DNA from: DASWID01 sp049682815
GTDB lineage: Bacteria > Desulfobacterota_D > UBA1144 > Nemesobacterales > CSP1-2
Direction: 5' to 3'
Assembly (NCBI GenBank): GCA_049682815.1
Contig: JBAUII010000046.1
Location: forward strand, 1 to 24,715
DNA: 24,715 nucleotides
The position numbers were made by a program, and so were the translations under genes. The notes below the pieces were generated by a model that did not search any database, had not been told where the DNA came from, and saw only the letters and a list, made by a program, of their open reading frames with translations. Positions 1 through 6,207 of this stretch are shown piece by piece (the first letter of the stretch is position 1; every line of letters begins with the position of its first letter).

Positions 1-120
1 TTGCACAGCCTAGTCGAGCGATGTCGAAGGGTTGCTTCTTTGTACCTGTGCCGAGCCATGTCCTGACGATAGGTCAGGATCTATTCAGTATCAAGACAAA
101 GAAGACGGAAAGGAAAAATA
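1..120. repeat. Dispersed intergenic repeat with a nested hairpin insert
   Basis: The segment matches, in opposite orientation, sequences near 10750-10800 and 24155-24225. All share a block that reads (as seen here) TCGAAGGG, then TTCTTTGTA, then TATCAAGACAAAGAA. In this copy about 43 extra bases separate the TTTGTA and TATCAAGACAAAG blocks, and they contain an inverted repeat TCCTGAC/GTCAGGA (61-79). I read it as a non-coding dispersed repeat into which a second small hairpin has inserted. The rest of 130-440 shows no gene, RNA or clear signal to me. Confidence 0.5.
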
Positions 121-444
121 AGATAAATCATGAGAATACCCTTCATAATTCTGTCCTCGAAATATCTGGCTATTAAAATTCCAAGAAGGCGATGAAGCAA
201 TCCCTTCTGTCACGAGGGTCCCGCACAAAGTCAGGACTCGCTGGGGGATTCATAATTCATTTGGAGTCATAAGTATGGCGTTAATAAGGTAGCCGCGGAA
301 CTTATTCGTCAATTGTAACATGCTTTATTTTCTTTTACAGATTATCTTAACACCAACTTAACCTCACTTTAGTAATCCCTTAACAAATTCCCATTAACCT
401 CTTTCTCATATTTCCTTCCTTCTCACCCCACCTTTCTGCGCCTG

Positions 445-482
445 ACCCAGAGGCCCAAACAAAACGGCCTCTGGGTTTTTTT
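445..482 (+). terminator. Intrinsic terminator
   Basis: A perfect 11-bp stem, ACCCAGAGGCC (445-455) with GGCCTCTGGGT (465-475), is followed directly by a run of T (475-482). This is a textbook rho-independent terminator for + strand transcription. No ORF is seen upstream within the window, so it must serve a transcript that starts to the left of position 1, or an unannotated RNA in 130-440. Confidence 0.85.
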
Positions 483-552
483 GTTTGAAACTGTTTTTTC
501 CTCTTTAATTCAATTTTCAATCGATAATAGAGCCACCAAAATAGACATGCTA

Positions 553-581
553 TTGAAGCAGCGATTTAAATCTGTTAATAA
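553..581 (+). promoter_or_regulatory. Promoter of the tRNA-Arg gene
   Basis: A TTGAAG -35 box (553-558) and a TAATAA -10 box (576-581) are separated by 17 bases, a sigma70-type spacing. The -10 ends 22 bases before the mature tRNA 5' end, which fits a short processed leader. Confidence 0.5.
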
Positions 582-603
582 TAATGGCTTAAATCTTGGA
601 ATG

Positions 604-677
604 GTCCCCGTAGCTCAGCAGGACAGAGCACAGGATTCCTAATCCTGGGGTCGTGGGTTCGAATCCCGCCGGGGACG
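604..677 (+). tRNA. tRNA-Arg (anticodon CCT)
   Basis: The cloverleaf folds by eye. The acceptor stem is GTCCCCG (604-610) with CGGGGAC (670-676), with discriminator G677. The D stem is GCTC/GAGC. The anticodon stem is CAGGA (631-635) with TCCTG (643-647), and its loop TTCCTAA places anticodon CCT at 638-640, which reads AGG codons. The T arm is GTGGG-TTCGAAT-CCCGC. The 3' CCA is not encoded (CA-A follows the discriminator), so it would have to be added by a nucleotidyltransferase. The gene is solitary, with its own promoter upstream. Confidence 0.95.
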
Positions 678-864
678 CAATAGTTTCAGATAAAGGTAGT
701 GTTTCCCTTTATTCACCTGTCACAAGTCCTTCAATTCCCCAGCCGTCCGCCCTGCAAAGCAATCTCCTCGTTTTTCTGTGATCTCGAAGGCATCTGCAAT
801 TTCCCTACGACTAGTATCCCTTCAGTGAAAGTCGGGACGGTCCAGCGGCCAATAGAAATGTAGC

Positions 865-882
865 GGAGGACTTTAGTCCTCC
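865..882. repeat. Short palindromic hairpin repeat
   Basis: GGAGGACT, TT, AGTCCTCC form a perfect 8-bp stem about 28 bases before the small ORF at 910. Short hairpins of this sort recur between genes in this window (7469-7490, 10861-10881, 10930-10950), so I regard it as a member of the dispersed hairpin class. It is not followed by a T run, so it is unlikely to be a terminator. Confidence 0.5.
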
Positions 883-909
883 ACTCATCTTGTTATTGAT
901 AATGAAAAA

Positions 910-1101
910 ATGAAATGGGTCAAGAGAAGAAAGGTTAAAGGTGATCAAAGTATCAATCATCATTTAAACCAGCGGGCAAGAAGAACAAAAACGAAAATGG
1001 CTCATTCATTCATCCCCAATCCCCGACATTCTTTAGTCAGGCTCAACATTGACGGAAAAAAACCGCTTGCCATGAAACACGATTTTCTTGCTAAAATATA
1101 A
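910..1101 (+). CDS. Small basic hypothetical protein (63 aa)
   Basis: I do not recognise the family. The reading frame encodes a strongly basic N-terminal half, rich in Lys, Arg and His (KWVKRRKVKG, NQRARRTKTK), followed by a more ordinary C-terminal half (SLVRLNIDGKKPLAMKHDF). It ends three bases before the ATG of the next gene on the same strand, a spacing typical of an operon, and codon use looks protein-like. Against it, no Shine-Dalgarno sequence is visible before the ATG, and it has no membrane or signal segment. It could be a genuine small protein co-transcribed with the downstream gene, or the relic of a longer gene. The assignment is uncertain. Confidence 0.4.
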   Translation: MKWVKRRKVKGDQSINHHLNQRARRTKTKMAHSFIPNPRHSLVRLNIDGKKPLAMKHDFLAKI

Positions 1102-1104
1102 CTT

Positions 1105-1449
1105 ATGTATACCATCAACCGTTCAATCGCTATCATCAAACCAAAGCAACCGTTTGTCGACTGGGCAAATCAATTGCCCGATGCCGAATGGAAAGTCTCA
1201 TTAGATAATTTCAAAGTAGATTGTCTTGCCATATTAATCCCTGAATATGGCACAGATGATGAAGCCAAGGAATACATTGCCGAGATCTACGAGGATATTT
1301 TTGAAGAGGAGCTTTTTGGCTGGTGTACCGAAGAATCCTGGTGGCCACAGAATCTAACTCAAGAGATGTTCTGGGAATGGTTCGACGTAGAATTGCACTC
1401 GACTGTCATAGATCCATATATGGATCCAATAGTGAAAGAGGAATCATAA
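1105..1449 (+). CDS. Conserved hypothetical acidic protein (114 aa)
   Basis: This is a short, soluble, strongly acidic protein with no signal peptide or membrane segment. It starts MYTINRSIAIIKPKQPFVDW and has a Trp/Glu-rich C-terminal part (WCTEESWWPQN, EMFWEWFDVELHS). It resembles widely distributed uncharacterised proteins that begin with the same IKPKQPF-DW pattern. I know no biochemical function for that family and give none. A second copy of its last 59 codons lies at 3514-3695, about 80% identical at the protein level (47 of 59 residues), so the locus was duplicated and one copy was truncated. The gene follows a small basic ORF by three bases. No strong ribosome-binding site is visible. 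Confidence 0.75.
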   Translation: MYTINRSIAIIKPKQPFVDWANQLPDAEWKVSLDNFKVDCLAILIPEYGTDDEAKEYIAEIYEDIFEEELFGWCTEESWWPQNLTQEMFWEWFDVELHSTVIDPYMDPIVKEES

Positions 1450-1544
1450 TGACAATATGAAGTTTTGTCTTGACGATTTACCGAAAGTAAAATTCATTTG
1501 AGCAACAGCCCGTCAAGCAATGACCCCGTGATCTTCATGAAAAC

Positions 1545-2723
1545 CTACTTGCGGGGCCCGCTCTTGTCCGCGATGAATACGTCACGCTTAGGGAAACTTC
1601 CGAACAACTCTGGTGGTTGGGCGAAGTTAGTCGCGAGAACGTCGGCGGGATTGCCCGCAATCCATTGCGACAAGTCGATCGTCGCATAGATGCCGGTGTT
1701 GAAGCCGATGAGAATTCGCGCGTTGCTTTCCCCAACGTTCTCAATCGAGTGCCCATATCCCTGCGGGATGTACCCGACGTCTCCCTTCTCGAGTTGCTCG
1801 ATCCGATACCGGCCGTGGGAACCGAACAGAGTCACGCTCGTCTGACCCTCGATAACGTACTGCCACTCGTCAGCAGTCGGATGCCAGTGCAATTCGCGTA
1901 AGGCTCCGGGATCGAGATCGAGGACAACTCCGGTGATCGTCCTGGAGATGGGGAATTGGGTCGAATCCACCCGCCAATCGCGGCCGCCCTTGAACACGCG
2001 ATGCGGCTCCTGAGCGAGGAACCGGTACTTGTGCGTCTGCAGCGGTTGCTTCCAGCCCTGGAGCGGCGGCGCGGGTAGTTCAGGAGGGACCTGCCCACCG
2101 GCAAAGTAGACCTCTTCCTTGGGGATCGTGTCGAACGCCCCCTCAGACAGGCCGAAGTTTTTGGCCAAGAGCGCCTTGGGCGTGTGGCCGATCCAGTCGG
2201 TGATGCTAAACGTGCCGAATTCGGAGAAGTAGCCGTTGTCGAAGATCAGGATGAAATGGCACAGCTGGTTGCCAACGCACTGCAACATGTGGCCGTGACC
2301 GCGTGGAAAGTACCAAACATCGCCCGGGTCGAAGTCGTTTGTCTCCGCATAGCCCTCGGGATCGATGACCGTTGTCCGCACACGCCCCTCGATGACGAAG
2401 GCCCATTCGGCTGCCGTGGCGTGCCAGTGGAGCTCCCGCATCGTACCAGGTTCGAGCCGCATGGAGACCCCCGCCAACCCCTTGGAAATCGGCAATTGTG
2501 TTACGGTTGCCTCCTTCCCGTAGCTCTTACCGACGACCTTACCCTCGGACTTCTCGAGGGCGAATTTGAACGTGGGGAGTTCCTTGCCGGATAGGAGGGG
2601 ATCTGGGACGTTATTTATGAAACTCAGATCCCCAGCTACTGCCGATGGTGACCCTCTCCCCACAGTCGGAGCCGCGAGACCCGTGTCCCCTGCCGGAAAG
2701 TCTTGACGTTGCGAATCCACCAT
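1545..2723 (-). CDS. Bicupin oxalate decarboxylase family protein
   Basis: The protein (392 aa) has two cupin domains, the architecture and length of OxdC/OxdD oxalate decarboxylases. These are Mn-dependent enzymes that convert oxalate to formate and CO2. Both metal sites are complete. Domain 1 has H99, H101, E106 and H145 (RELHWHATAAEW and RGHGHMLQ). Domain 2 has H279, H281, E286 and H325 (RELHWHPTADEW and GYGHSIEN). R96 precedes the first site. The lid that carries the catalytic Glu in Bacillus OxdC (SENST) reads SEFGT here (167-171), keeping E168, which favours decarboxylase over oxidase activity. A strong AGGAGG (2728-2733) fixes the ATG. There is no clear signal peptide in the N-terminal 30 residues. 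The gene is much richer in G+C than its neighbours (40 of 60 bases in 1981-2040), which suggests horizontal acquisition. No formate or oxalate-transport gene is adjacent. The exact substrate is inferred from homology. Confidence 0.88.
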   Translation of the reverse strand: MVDSQRQDFPAGDTGLAAPTVGRGSPSAVAGDLSFINNVPDPLLSGKELPTFKFALEKSEGKVVGKSYGKEATVTQLPISKGLAGVSMRLEPGTMRELHWHATAAEWAFVIEGRVRTTVIDPEGYAETNDFDPGDVWYFPRGHGHMLQCVGNQLCHFILIFDNGYFSEFGTFSITDWIGHTPKALLAKNFGLSEGAFDTIPKEEVYFAGGQVPPELPAPPLQGWKQPLQTHKYRFLAQEPHRVFKGGRDWRVDSTQFPISRTITGVVLDLDPGALRELHWHPTADEWQYVIEGQTSVTLFGSHGRYRIEQLEKGDVGYIPQGYGHSIENVGESNARILIGFNTGIYATIDLSQWIAGNPADVLATNFAQPPELFGSFPKRDVFIADKSGPRK

Positions 2724-3118
2724 GTTGCCTCCTGGGTATGAGGTGCCATCGATAGTCGCCCTCAGTTCTCCACCGCCGAACTATATATCAGATAGCACGG
2801 ATTTAGACTGAAAGTCTTACTGTCTAATCACCCCCATTGGGCATCTTAGACAACAGAAACCTGCATGATTACCAGGGAAACCAATTTAAGCTAATCAAAA
2901 TAAGATGTCAAGTAACAGCTTTGGGGTCAGCCCTGAACCTTATACCATTTTTCTAACTCTGGTAGCTTTGAATATCCATAAGAATAAGATATCAAGGGGG
3001 GTCGCGCCTTCACGAACCTAATTATTGTTTTCCCTTAATACATACCATGTAGAAGTTATATTTAACAGTAATTCTTAAAGATTTAATTCACAGAAATTTC
3101 TCATATGATTAAAACCTG
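2724..3118. other. Intergenic region with a REP-like sequence
   Basis: No convincing gene is seen. The AT-rich stretch contains a GGGGTCAGCCCTGAACC-type sequence ending in TTATACCAT (2923-2948), described separately as one arm of an inverted pair. The 3000-3118 part is AT-rich and precedes the truncated DUF4336 gene without an evident ribosome-binding site. Confidence 0.5.
2923..2948 (-). repeat. REP-like repeat, left arm of an inverted pair
   Basis: Read on the minus strand it begins ATGGTATAAGGTTCAGG, which is identical over 17 bases to the + strand sequence at 4546-4562. Sequences of this style (TTCAGGC/TGACCCC) are common dispersed REP-like elements in bacterial genomes, often linked to REP-associated Y1 transposases. 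No transposase gene is present here, so any mobilisation would have to act in trans. Confidence 0.55.
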
Positions 3119-3423
3119 ATGCCGGGAAATAAACTGACCTCACTTGCCCCAAATCTCTGGATATTCGATCAACCGCTCAAATTCCTAGGTATAGAGATTG
3201 GTACCCGTATGACGATAGTCCGTTTGGAAACAGGCGATCTTTTTCTGCATTCGCCAATCCAGCTAACTCGCGAAACTAGCAAACAGTTAGACGCATTGGG
3301 CACCGTTCGATATGTGGTCGCGCCAAATAGATTCCATCATCTTTACATCAAGGATTATTTCAGCGCTTACCCCAAGGCAGAGATCTTTGCCGCACCCAGC
3401 CTTCAAAAAAAGCGCCCTAAACG
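3119..3423 (+). pseudogene. Truncated DUF4336 family gene (5' fragment)
   Basis: About 97 codons match the start of DUF4336 proteins, a family related to the metallo-beta-lactamase fold. Recognisable stretches are NLWIFDQPLKFLGIEIGTRM, TIVRLETGDLFLHSPIQLT and TVRYVVAPNRFHHLYIKDY, and the match runs on to FAAPSLQKKRP. The similarity stops at about 3415, just where the palindromic element at 3424 begins. The reading frame then runs on through the repeat to a stop at 3509-3511 and encodes repeat-derived sequence. Family members are roughly twice as long, so the C-terminal half is missing. No ribosome-binding site is evident before ATG 3119. I therefore call it a gene fragment rather than a functional 130-aa protein. 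Confidence 0.7.
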
Positions 3424-3514
3424 TAAATTAAACGGGACGCAACCCTTTAAAAGCGAAGGATCCATAAGGTTTAGCGCCATAAATACCCCTAAAGGGTTGC
3501 GTCTCCTTTAATTA
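3424..3514. mobile_element. Palindromic MITE/REP-like element (about 91 bp)
   Basis: The left arm (3425-3450) and the right arm (3489-3514) are inverted repeats that match at 22 of 26 positions. Their shared core is GACGCAACCCTTTA. A middle of about 38 bases separates them. Single-arm relatives occur at 20862-20884 and 24024-24045, with weaker ones at 6569-6590 and 22256-22285. It encodes nothing and sits exactly at the join between the DUF4336 fragment and the duplicated 3' gene fragment. This is the structure expected of a miniature inverted-repeat element moved by a transposase encoded elsewhere. The mobility is inferred. Confidence 0.7.
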
Positions 3515-3695
3515 GGAATACATTGACGAGATGTATGAGGATATTTTTGAAGAGGAGCTTTTTGTCTGGTGTAGGGAAAAATCCTGGTGGCCAGAGAATA
3601 TAACTCAAGAGATGTTCTGGGAATGGTTTGATGTAGAATTGCACTCGGCTGTCATGGATCCATATGCGGAGCCGATAGTGAAAGAGGAATTATAA
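3514..3695 (+). pseudogene. 3' fragment duplicating the 1105-1449 gene
   Basis: From 3516 the frame reads EYIDEMYEDIFEEELF, then WWPENITQEMFWEWFDVEL, and on to DPYAEPIVKEEL with stop TAA at 3693-3695. It matches the last 59 residues of the protein encoded at 1105-1449 at 47 positions. Similarity continues for about 35 bases past both stop codons. The upstream half is absent: a TAG at 3513-3515 and the palindromic element precede it, and the first Met lies six residues in. This is a truncated paralogous copy, not an independent gene. Substitutions are spread across the fragment, so the duplication is not recent. Confidence 0.8.
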
Positions 3696-3820
3696 TCAAA
3701 ATACGAAGTATTGTCGTATCCGAAATTTCAGGTGGATTTAGTCCTAACAACGTCTCCGATGCCGCAATACAGGCAGCCTAGATACTCCCCAGTTACAGTG
3801 GTGGAAAGAGCCACAGTTAA

Positions 3821-3949
3821 AAATCAAAGGAAAATCAAGAACTGGGAAATCTGGGCGCTGCTAATCAAGGAAATACTTCTGAGGAAGCTGCGAAAAATCT
3901 ACAAGAAGTATTGCAAATGATAAAAGACGAAACAATAATAATAAGATGA
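3821..3949 (+). pseudogene. HicB-like antitoxin remnant
   Basis: A short open frame, preceded by a stop at 3818-3820, reads ELGNLGAANQGNTSEEAAKN and then LQEVLQMIKDE. This resembles the GxTxEEAxxNxxEVLE core of HicB-type (UPF0150) antitoxins. There is no start codon and no upstream half of the domain in frame. Its TGA (3947-3949) overlaps the ATG of the DUF433 gene (3946). I read it as the degraded end of a HicB-like gene that once preceded the present antitoxin gene. The match is short and needs a profile search. Confidence 0.35.
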
Positions 3950-4170
3950 AACTTGAGCGCATTACAGTCAATCCAAACATTTGCACCGGCAAGCCGTGCA
4001 TAAGGGGCCTTCGCTTCCCTGTTTCGCGCCTGCTTGGCCTTTTGGCTTCGGGAGAGACAAAAGAAACTATTTTAGAGGCATATCCCTATTTAGAGGCCGA
4101 GGATATAGACGAAGCCTTGCTCTACGCAGCCTTTCTTGCAGAAGATGAAACAGTGGAATTTGCTAGATGA
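3946..4170 (+). CDS. DUF433 family antitoxin
   Basis: The protein (74 aa) has the full DUF433 (PF04255) layout. It contains ITVNPNICTGKPCIRGLRFP near the N-terminus, then a helix-turn-helix-like segment (VSRLLGLLASGETKETILEA) and YPYLEAEDIDEALLYAA near the end. DUF433 proteins are usually antitoxins that partner a PIN-like DUF5615 toxin. The next gene overlaps the stop in an ATGA arrangement, as is typical. The partner here is interrupted by a stop codon, so the antitoxin may now be an orphan. Autoregulation of the pair is usual for such systems, but no operator is evident to me. Confidence 0.85.
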   Translation: MKLERITVNPNICTGKPCIRGLRFPVSRLLGLLASGETKETILEAYPYLEAEDIDEALLYAAFLAEDETVEFAR

Positions 4171-4538
4171 AGTTTCTAGTTGATATGCCGCTTTCACCAA
4201 AACTAGCTGTCTGGTGAACGAAACAGGGCCATAATGCCGTTCATGCTCTAGAATTGGGACTAGATCGGGCTTCAGATATAACTATCTTAGAACGTGCTAG
4301 AAACGAGGGACGAGTCGTAGTCACAGCTGATTTGGACTATCCTCGACTTTTGGCTCTGGCAAAGGCTGAACGACCAGGTTTAATACTCTTCCGAGGTGGA
4401 AATTACAGTGAGCAAGATGTTGTAGAACTTCTAAGTCGAGCTCTTGAAAAACTTTCAACAGAGGAGCTGGCCAGTTCGATCATTGTCATAGAAAAGAGTA
4501 GGATTCGTAGGAGACGTCTTCCACTCGAACCGAGCTGA
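4167..4538 (+). pseudogene. DUF5615 PIN-like toxin with in-frame stop
   Basis: Starting from the ATG that overlaps the antitoxin stop, the frame gives MKFLVDMPLSPKLAVW, then TGA (4215-4217), then TKQGHNAVHALELGLDRASD and on through VVVTADLDYPRLLALA to a TGA at 4536-4538. Without the stop it would be a complete DUF5615 PIN-like toxin of 123 codons. The conserved acidic residue near the N-terminus (LVD) lies before the stop, and the TADLD acidic motif lies after it. Reinitiation, for example at TTG 4254, would lose the N-terminal Asp and the first strand. TGA ends several intact genes in this window, so reassignment is unlikely. I infer an inactivated toxin, unless the stop is an assembly error. 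Confidence 0.75.
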
Positions 4539-4545
4539 TAACAGG

Positions 4546-4570
4546 ATGGTATAAGGTTCAGGCCCGAGCC
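4546..4570 (+). repeat. REP-like repeat, right arm of an inverted pair
   Basis: ATGGTATAAGGTTCAGG here is the reverse complement of the corresponding bases at 2923-2948. It lies eight bases after the DUF5615 stop. With its partner it brackets about 1.6 kb that contains almost only gene fragments and the toxin-antitoxin pair. Confidence 0.55.
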
Positions 4571-4647
4571 TATAGCCCTTTTATTCGTTAATACAAAACG
4601 TACGACTTAAACCCCGGTTTTTCAATGTCCTTTATTGCCAATAAACT

Positions 4648-5397
4648 TTAACTCGAAATATTTATTAGTCGTAAGGCATTTTCTCGCCATTTAAGCGGCA
4701 AGGCATTATAAGTTTCCAGATAAGATTGGATTCTCTTCACTATTTCTTTATCAGTTGGAACTTCTAGCCCAATTTTCTCTATGATGTCGTTTACTAGATC
4801 GACTTTAGGGTAGATCCAATCTATTTCAATATAATTTTTATTTTTCGTAATGATATTAAAATCTAATTTTGCAACTTCATCTTCAAAAATTGGGTCGATA
4901 ATAAGCAATGGTCCTTGCACCTCCCTTGACAATTTATAGGCTCTAATCAGTCCTTCGCCCATAACCGGAACGATGGTAATTGACCCATATCGTGTATCTA
5001 TGACTGAGCCACTCTCGTCAAATTTATCCTGGATTTCATCCGGATAAACCCCCTTGAAGTCAGCCATATCACCGTGGGAAATGGATGCTTTTGCAAAACC
5101 ACCCCTCATTGCCGTAGTCCTCATCAGCGCAATGGAAACACAAATAGGTTTGAATATTTTTAAGGTATCTTTACCAATTATGCCTGGTGTAATGGTTACA
5201 CCATCCCCAAACTGGTGTGCTATGAACGAAAATGTCGCGTCTCTAAAAAGTAAATCTGGTTCCGGATAGATTTTCTCAATAATGAAGCAAACATCTCTTA
5301 CAAGGCCGGTTAATAATTGATATGCCAAATATTTATTGGCTGCGAGATAAAGATATTCAAAACCCTCTATATCTAAATAGATCGCCCATCTAAGCAT
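4648..5397 (-). CDS. Uncharacterised protein with class III cyclase-like motifs
   Basis: I do not recognise a named family. Four segments fall in the order seen in class III nucleotidyl cyclase catalytic domains: IYLDIEGFEYL (6-16, compare the DIxGFT metal-binding loop), QFGDGVTIT (62-70, second metal Asp at 65), GGFAKASISHGD (99-110, compare GIHxG), and VMGEGLIRAYKLS (145-157, compare GxxVNxAARL). Both putative metal-binding Asp residues (D9, D65) are present. The Asn and Arg of the canonical VNxAAR element are replaced. The protein (249 aa) has no signal peptide and no clear transmembrane segment. The C-terminal 60-70 residues look helical. It stands alone between the toxin-antitoxin debris and a long gene-free stretch. 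A divergent or inactive cyclase-fold protein is my inference. Confidence 0.55.
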   Translation of the reverse strand: MLRWAIYLDIEGFEYLYLAANKYLAYQLLTGLVRDVCFIIEKIYPEPDLLFRDATFSFIAHQFGDGVTITPGIIGKDTLKIFKPICVSIALMRTTAMRGGFAKASISHGDMADFKGVYPDEIQDKFDESGSVIDTRYGSITIVPVMGEGLIRAYKLSREVQGPLLIIDPIFEDEVAKLDFNIITKNKNYIEIDWIYPKVDLVNDIIEKIGLEVPTDKEIVKRIQSYLETYNALPLKWRENALRLINISS

Positions 5398-6118
5398 GAT
5401 CTTTTCATGAAATTGCGAGGTGCAAGTCAGATGTCAGCTAAATCTTGTCGCTTTTCATAATATCCTGCGATTTTTTCAAATATTTTCAACTTTCTCGTCA
5501 AATACAAATGTAAACGGGGCCAGGCATGCAAATTGACTTGACATTTTGGAAGAAAATAAGATTTGATTCATCCTCTACATCCCAAGCCGCTCAATATTGG
5601 TAGTAAATCCCACTTCCCAGTGACTGATAGTTACTCATTATTCTGGCAAGTTCCTTTATCTTAAACCCATTCGACTTTTTCTATCCAAAATAGAGTTGTT
5701 TAAAGTCAATTTGAATGCCTGGAACCGAGTCCCCCTTGTGAGAGAATCATCGATCCAAATACAAATCCACCTACAAAAGTAATGTGTACTGAAGTGTTTG
5801 AGCGTGCTTTTTAATAGTTGATTAATAAATCTCTTAACAAGGATCCCCCCAATATGTTGTGGACTCATACACCGATTTCTGTACAATACCAAAAGAATAA
5901 TTTCCTTTTTTAAAACGTTTTCCCGTGAGGACTACTAACTACAAAATATTTGGCCCCTCTCTCTTTACATCTAAGTGCAGAATGATGTGTGTAAATTAGC
6001 ACAAATTCCACTGCGTAGTCTCACACTACGACAAGCATATTTATTTCCTTTCAACATTACCCTACTTATAAGTTCCTGTAAAGATAAATATATTTAACTT
6101 TCAATGATATTAATCCGC
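5398..6118. other. Long gene-free region
   Basis: These 720 bases are AT-rich and contain no ORF I would support. The 78-codon minus-strand frame at 5656-5892 has no ribosome-binding site and no recognisable composition. I see no tRNA, CRISPR or large palindrome. The promoter of the small secreted protein begins at its right edge. Confidence 0.5.
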
Positions 6119-6146
6119 TTGGTATCAATATTGCAAGTGATATAAT
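6119..6146 (+). promoter_or_regulatory. Promoter of the secreted Pro-rich protein gene
   Basis: TTGGTA (6119-6124) and a perfect TATAAT (6141-6146) are 16 bases apart. The -10 box ends 61 bases before the ATG at 6208, giving a leader of about 55 bases. Confidence 0.55.
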
Positions 6147-6207
6147 GAAACCTTAATGACATTCTAGAGGTTTATATTGTGAGATAAAATTGTCGGAGGA
6201 CTAATAT

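Noticed and set aside
2184..2594. 136-codon + strand frame
   Set aside because: It lies wholly antisense to the bicupin gene, whose cupin motifs are complete. Long antisense frames are expected in GC-rich coding DNA.
3711..3920. 69-codon + strand frame in the toxin-antitoxin debris
   Set aside because: It has no ribosome-binding site and overlaps the HicB-like remnant in another frame, which has the more protein-like sequence.
4215..4217. TGA in the toxin gene as a recoded or selenocysteine codon
   Set aside because: The position is not a Cys site in the family, no selenocysteine-insertion-like hairpin is apparent directly after it, and TGA is an ordinary stop in several neighbouring genes.
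5656..5892. 78-codon minus-strand frame in the gene-free stretch
   Set aside because: It lacks a ribosome-binding site, a promoter and any protein-like pattern. It looks like a chance frame in AT-rich DNA.
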